Source of the DNA: Candidatus Omnitrophota bacterium
Lineage (GTDB): Bacteria; Omnitrophota; Gorgyraeia; Gorgyraeales; Gorgyraeaceae
Length of the DNA stretch: 10,509 nt
Assembly: GCA_003485765.1 (NCBI GenBank)
Contig: DNHS01000049.1
Location: forward strand, 22,295 to 32,803
Direction: 5' to 3'
In this document: piece after piece, positions 6,742-10,509 of the stretch
Numbering within the stretch: the first letter of the stretch is position 1
Layout of the letters: the number at the start of each line of letters is the position of its first letter
Notes under the pieces: generated by a model
Told to the model about the DNA's origin: nothing
The model's input: the letters and a program-made list of their open reading frames with translations, nothing else
The model's database searches: none
Translations under genes and position numbers: made by a program

Positions 6742-9453
6742 ATGATAAACATAATCATAAATTCAAAAAACATACAGGTAGAAGAGCCAACGACAATACT
6801 TCAAGCAGCTAAACAAAATGGGATTTACATACCGTCGTTATGTGATTATCCAGGGCTTTCTCCTTTTGGCGCATGCAGGTTGTGTATTGTAGAGGTTGGG
6901 GGGATGAAGGGGTTTCCAACAGCGTGCACTACTTATGTTAAAGAGGATATGGTGGTAAGAACTGATACCGAACAATTGCAGAATTTGCGCCGCAAGGTCT
7001 TTGAGCTGATATTAGCTCAACACAACAAGCTCTGCACCACATGCGTTAAAAACTTGAGATGTGAATTACAAACACTTGCTACATATTTTGGCGTGGAAAA
7101 AGTTACTTTCGCGCCTATAAATAAGAATTTAGCCGTCATATCTAATGAGCCATTTTTTAATCGCGACTACAATCTATGTATACTCTGCGGCAGGTGTGTG
7201 CGCGTGTGCGATGAGGTGGAAAGAACCGGCGCAATAGATTTTTCCAAAAGGGGCATAGATACTGTTGTGGCCACAGCCTTTAATAGAAAGCTGATAGACT
7301 CAGGATGCGAGTTTTGCGGCGCATGCGTTGATATATGTCCGACAGGAGCGCTGATAGAAAAGGATTTTAAGGAATGTATCTTCCCTGATAAAACTGTAGT
7401 CACGATATGTCCATATTGCGGCGTGGGTTGCCAGATAAAATTAGAGATAAAAAACAATAAAATTATGCGAGCCAGACCCGATATCAATGGGCCGGCTAAT
7501 AAGGGCCACTTATGCGTAAAGGGCAGATTTGGAAGTTTTGATTTTGTCTCTCACCCTGATCGGATTAAACAGCCTTTAATTCGTATTGACCCTAATCGTT
7601 TTATCCGGGTAGACGATAAGAACTTTGATAAGGTATTCAGGGCCGTGAGTTGGCAAGAGGCATTAGACCTTATAGCTGAACGTTTCAGGCAGATAAAAGA
7701 AAAATATGGCCCAGATGCCTTTGCGGGTATTTCTTCCGCTCGCGTCACAAACGAAGAAAATTATATCTTCCAAAAATTTATGAGGGCAGCAATAGGCACA
7801 AATAACATTGACCACTGCGCCAGGTTATGCCATGCGCCTACGGTTGCCGGCTTAGGAATGAGCTTTGGAAGCGGCTCAATGACTAATTCTATCTCTGAGA
7901 TAGGGGACGCAGACTGCGTCTTTATTATCGGTTCAAATACTACAGAGGCCCATCCGGTGATTGCGTTAGAGGTGAAAAGGGCAAAGGCTAAAGGCGCAAA
8001 ACTCATTGTGGTAGACCCCAGGCATACAAGGATTGCTGAATCAGCGGATATCTACTTACAGATTAAACCAGGTTCGGACATTGCCTTATTAAATGCGATG
8101 ATGTCTGTAATCATATCTTCAGGTTTAGAGGATAAGACATTTATTCAGTCTCGCACCGAAGGCTACCAGGAATTTAAAGAAACCGTAATGCAATACACGC
8201 CTTCATTGGCCGAAGAGATGACAGCCGTGGCTCAACAAAAGATTATAGATGCTGCTTTGATGTATGCCAAGGCAGATAAATCAACGATCATTTACACTCT
8301 AGGCATTACCGAACATATTTGCGGCACTGAAAACGTGATAAGCCTGGCAAATTTAGCGATGCTTTGCGGCAAAGTTGGAAAAGAGTCTTGCGGGGTAAAT
8401 CCTTTGAGAGGACAAAACAATGTCCAGGGCTCTTGCGATATGGGCGCATTGCCCGATGTCTATCCTGGTTATCAAACAGTGGACAATCCGTCAGCGAGGG
8501 AGAAATTCGAACAGGCCTGGAAAGTAAAACTCTCAGAAAAAAAAGGCCTTATGCTTTTAGATATGTATGAGCAGATTAATCAGGGGAATCTCAAGGCGAT
8601 GTATATTATGGGGATGGACCCGCTTTTGACCGATGCCTGCGTTACAGGTGTAAGGAAGGCTTTTGGGAGTTTAGAATTTTTGGTAGTTCAAGAGATATTT
8701 TTTACAGAGACAGCTGCTTTAGCGGATGTCATACTTCCTGCTACCTGCTTTGCTGAAAAAGACGGGACATTTACCAATACAGAGCGCAGGATTCAAAGGA
8801 TAAACAAGGCGGTTTTGCCACCATCAGGGACAATGCCTGACATAGAAATTATGGCAGAGGTTTCTAAAAGGATAGGCTATGATTTGGGCTCTGTTTTACC
8901 AGAAGACATTATGCAAGAGATAGCTTCATTAACCCCTATTTATGCAGGCATAAGTTATTCACGTTTAGAAAAGGGCGGTATTCAATGGCCTTGTCCGTCC
9001 CAAGATCACCCAGGCACAAAGTATCTACACGGAGAGAAATTCACACGTGGTTTAGGTAAATTCCATCCCATAAAGCACTCTGCCTTGGCAGAAGACATAG
9101 ATAATGATTTTCCATTTTTGCTTACCACAGGAAGAAACCTGTATCATTATCACATCACAATGACCGCAAAAACAAAAGGGTTAAATGAACTGGCAGGCTC
9201 GCCTTATATTGAGATAAATCCTAATGACGCATTAAAATATGGCATAAAAGACCACGACCTCATTTATGTCTATTCACGAAGGGGCGCAATTACTGTTCCC
9301 GCAAAGATTGTTGATACAATAAAAGAAGGCGTGGTTTTTATACCTTTACATTATGTCCAGGCGCCTGTAAATGTTATTACATCAGATGCCTTTGACCGTT
9401 ATACCAAAACACCCGCCTTTAAAGTCTGTGCTGTTGGAATCAAAAAGGTGTAA
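6742..9453 (+). CDS. fdhA: cytoplasmic molybdopterin formate dehydrogenase, catalytic subunit with NuoG-like N-terminus (Cys form)
   Basis: A 903-residue catalytic subunit that interconverts formate and CO2. The N-terminus resembles NuoG/HydA: a [2Fe-2S] ferredoxin fold (Cys34, 45, 48, 62), a His-Cys3 [4Fe-4S] site (His94, Cys98, 101, 107) and two ferredoxin-type [4Fe-4S] motifs (Cys146-149-152-156 and Cys189-192-195-199). The catalytic part starts with CPYCGVGC (223-230) and Cys258, with the conserved Lys260, giving the FdhF proximal cluster. The active-site segment DHCARLCHAPTVAG has Cys363 where FdhF has selenocysteine, followed by the catalytic His364. A second cofactor-binding domain fills the C-terminus (LLTTGRNLYHYH, PNDALKYGI, SRRGAI, FIPLHY). 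There is no twin-arginine or other signal peptide, so it is cytoplasmic. It starts 4 bases after the previous gene with only a weak upstream site. With the two preceding genes it should form one NAD(P)-coupled complex. Tungsten instead of molybdenum cannot be excluded. Confidence 0.94.
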   Translation: MINIIINSKNIQVEEPTTILQAAKQNGIYIPSLCDYPGLSPFGACRLCIVEVGGMKGFPTACTTYVKEDMVVRTDTEQLQNLRRKVFELILAQHNKLCTTCVKNLRCELQTLATYFGVEKVTFAPINKNLAVISNEPFFNRDYNLCILCGRCVRVCDEVERTGAIDFSKRGIDTVVATAFNRKLIDSGCEFCGACVDICPTGALIEKDFKECIFPDKTVVTICPYCGVGCQIKLEIKNNKIMRARPDINGPANKGHLCVKGRFGSFDFVSHPDRIKQPLIRIDPNRFIRVDDKNFDKVFRAVSWQEALDLIAERFRQIKEKYGPDAFAGISSARVTNEENYIFQKFMRAAIGTNNIDHCARLCHAPTVAGLGMSFGSGSMTNSISEIGDADCVFIIGSNTTEAHPVIALEVKRAKAKGAKLIVVDPRHTRIAESADIYLQIKPGSDIALLNAMMSVIISSGLEDKTFIQSRTEGYQEFKETVMQYTPSLAEEMTAVAQQKIIDAALMYAKADKSTIIYTLGITEHICGTENVISLANLAMLCGKVGKESCGVNPLRGQNNVQGSCDMGALPDVYPGYQTVDNPSAREKFEQAWKVKLSEKKGLMLLDMYEQINQGNLKAMYIMGMDPLLTDACVTGVRKAFGSLEFLVVQEIFFTETAALADVILPATCFAEKDGTFTNTERRIQRINKAVLPPSGTMPDIEIMAEVSKRIGYDLGSVLPEDIMQEIASLTPIYAGISYSRLEKGGIQWPCPSQDHPGTKYLHGEKFTRGLGKFHPIKHSALAEDIDNDFPFLLTTGRNLYHYHITMTAKTKGLNELAGSPYIEINPNDALKYGIKDHDLIYVYSRRGAITVPAKIVDTIKEGVVFIPLHYVQAPVNVITSDAFDRYTKTPAFKVCAVGIKKV

Positions 9454-9513
9454 GTGCAGGGCTTAATAAGATGGCTTTAGTTATTGCAGTTTGATATAAT
9501 TTAGAAGAAGACC
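9454..9513 (+). promoter_or_regulatory. spacer with possible extended -10 promoter for moaA
   Basis: This 60-base gap is the longest between genes after the kinase start. It contains TGATATAAT at 9492-9500, a perfect extended -10 (TGnTATAAT), with no good -35 hexamer about 17 bases upstream. A start site near 9507 would leave a very short leader before ATG 9514 and would cut into the purine-rich AGAAGAAG (9503-9510) that looks like the ribosome binding site. It may be chance in AT-rich DNA, and moaA may simply be read through from fdhA. No terminator hairpin is visible. Confidence 0.35.
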
Positions 9514-10509
9514 ATGAATAAACTTATAGATAGTTTTGGAAGAGAAATAGATTACCTGCGCGTCTCTATTACAGACAGATGTAATATGAGATGCATATAT
9601 TGCATGCCGCCTGAAGGCATCCTGCACAGGCCGCATAGCGAGATATTATCCTTTGAAGAGATTCACAGGATAGTGAATGTCGCGGTCAGATTAGGAATAA
9701 GCAAGGTGCGGATTACAGGCGGAGAGCCGTTAGTAAGAAAAGGCATAGCCTTACTTATCAAAAATCTGAGGCGCATCAATGGTTTGAATGAAATTGCGCT
9801 TACAACCAATGGCGTGTATCTTAAGGAGTATGCCCTTTCTCTTAAAGAAGCTGGCTTAGACAGGGTAAATATCAGTTTAGACAGCCTTATGCCAGAAAAA
9901 TTCCAGGAAATAACACGCGGCGGCAATCTTAAATCAGTGTTGGAAGGTATAGACTCTGGCTTGTCAGCAGGTTTTTCTTCTCTTAAAATAAATGTTGTTT
10001 TAATGAAGGCTTTTAATGCGCAAGAAGTGCTTGATTTTGCGAATTTAGCCAGGACAAGGCCTCTCCATGTAAGGTTTATTGAATATATGCCCACGCATTT
10101 AGGAGAGTATACCTATAAAGAACTTTTCTTCAGCTCGTTAGAAGCCAGGGCTATTCTGGATTCTCTCGGAGAACTCGTGCCGATAGAAAATAATTGCGGG
10201 GTAAGCGCTGCAAAGTCTTTCAGAATTAAAGGCTTTCGTGGAACGATAGGGTTTATATCTCCCGTAAGCGAAAATTTTTGTTCTTCCTGTAATAAGCTCA
10301 GGCTTACATCAGATGGCTGCCTGAGGAGCTGCCTGCATTCACCAAAAAGTATAGACCTTAAGGCTGCCATGAAAAATGGCGCCTCAGATAATGATCTGGC
10401 AGCTCTTATAATAAAAGCAGTGGATTCAAAGCCGGCCTCTCATAATCTGGGAACTGCGCCGGCAGGCGTTCCCTCTGAACATTTTAGCATGTGCCAGATA
10501 GGCGGATAA
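9514..10509 (+). CDS. moaA: GTP 3',8-cyclase (molybdenum cofactor biosynthesis protein A)
   Basis: A complete 331-residue radical SAM enzyme that performs the first step of molybdopterin synthesis, rearranging GTP to 3',8-cyclo-dihydro-GTP. The N-terminal radical SAM cluster motif is Cys23-x3-Cys27-x2-Cys30 (TDRCNMRCIYCMPPEG), followed by RITGGEPLVRKG (66-77), LTTNG (96-100) and NISLDSL (119-125). HVRFIEYMPT (185-194) is a MoaA signature. The second, GTP-binding [4Fe-4S] cluster uses Cys256-x2-Cys259-x13-Cys273. The protein ends in Gly-Gly (CQIGG), the tail known to be needed for activity in MoaA. Length matches the family. Its stop codon is the last three bases of the window. It supplies precursor for MobA and the formate dehydrogenase, though the rest of the pathway (moaC, moeA and others) is not in view. 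Confidence 0.95.
   Translation: MNKLIDSFGREIDYLRVSITDRCNMRCIYCMPPEGILHRPHSEILSFEEIHRIVNVAVRLGISKVRITGGEPLVRKGIALLIKNLRRINGLNEIALTTNGVYLKEYALSLKEAGLDRVNISLDSLMPEKFQEITRGGNLKSVLEGIDSGLSAGFSSLKINVVLMKAFNAQEVLDFANLARTRPLHVRFIEYMPTHLGEYTYKELFFSSLEARAILDSLGELVPIENNCGVSAAKSFRIKGFRGTIGFISPVSENFCSSCNKLRLTSDGCLRSCLHSPKSIDLKAAMKNGASDNDLAALIIKAVDSKPASHNLGTAPAGVPSEHFSMCQIGG

Noticed and set aside
8364..8570. 68-codon + strand frame inside fdhA
   Set aside because: It lies wholly within the formate dehydrogenase coding sequence in another frame, rich in Arg/Ser with no motif; fdhA is uninterrupted there.
1..10509. CRISPR array, tRNA or rRNA gene, complete insertion sequence
   Set aside because: No regularly spaced repeats, no recognisable cloverleaf or rRNA sequence, and no transposase reading frame were seen; nearly all bases are accounted for by protein genes.

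Overview
The window is gene-dense and bacterial, with every gene on the + strand. It suggests an anaerobe with a Gram-negative-like cell plan: a minimal Tat translocon, a formate dehydrogenase built from NADH-dehydrogenase-type iron-sulfur modules, and molybdenum cofactor genes. Base composition is AT-rich and arginine is often AGA/AGG. I cannot name the taxon from sequence alone. An uncultured, Wood-Ljungdahl-capable lineage such as Omnitrophota, or another deep anaerobic phylum, would fit, but this is a guess.

Layout. At the left edge (2-451) is the 3' part of a winged-helix/nucleotidyltransferase gene whose start lies outside the window. Its last codons and stop fall in a perfect 15-bp inverted repeat (426-483) that ends just before a sensor histidine kinase gene (497-1807). 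The kinase has a six-helix membrane domain with a GGIENPF heptapeptide matching the quinone-binding GGxxNPF motif of RegB/PrrB redox sensors. Next come tatA (1824-2012) and tatC (2012-2722), then mobA (2719-3288). These are followed by a three-gene NAD(P)-linked formate dehydrogenase: a NuoE/HydC-like [2Fe-2S] protein (3310-3729), a 1003-residue fusion of a NuoF/HydB-like subunit with a GltD/NfnB-like FAD-NAD(P)H oxidoreductase (3726-6737), and a 903-residue molybdopterin formate dehydrogenase with a NuoG-like N-terminus and Cys in place of selenocysteine (6742-9453). A 60-base gap with a possible extended -10 promoter leads into moaA (9514-10509), complete at the right edge.

How the genes may work together. 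From tatA to the formate dehydrogenase, neighbours overlap by 1 or 4 bases or are 4-21 bases apart, so they are probably co-transcribed. The kinase, 16 bases upstream of tatA, could be the first gene of the run. MoaA starts molybdopterin synthesis and MobA converts the cofactor to its guanine dinucleotide form, which the formate dehydrogenase needs. The NuoE-like and NuoF-GltD proteins would pass electrons between formate and NAD(H), with a second nucleotide site (probably NADP(H)) on the GltD half. This makes a formate-linked transhydrogenase, possibly electron-bifurcating, the most interesting prediction here. The formate dehydrogenase has no Tat signal and should be cytoplasmic, so the Tat genes must serve other proteins. 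The kinase may link expression to the quinone redox state, but no response regulator is visible.
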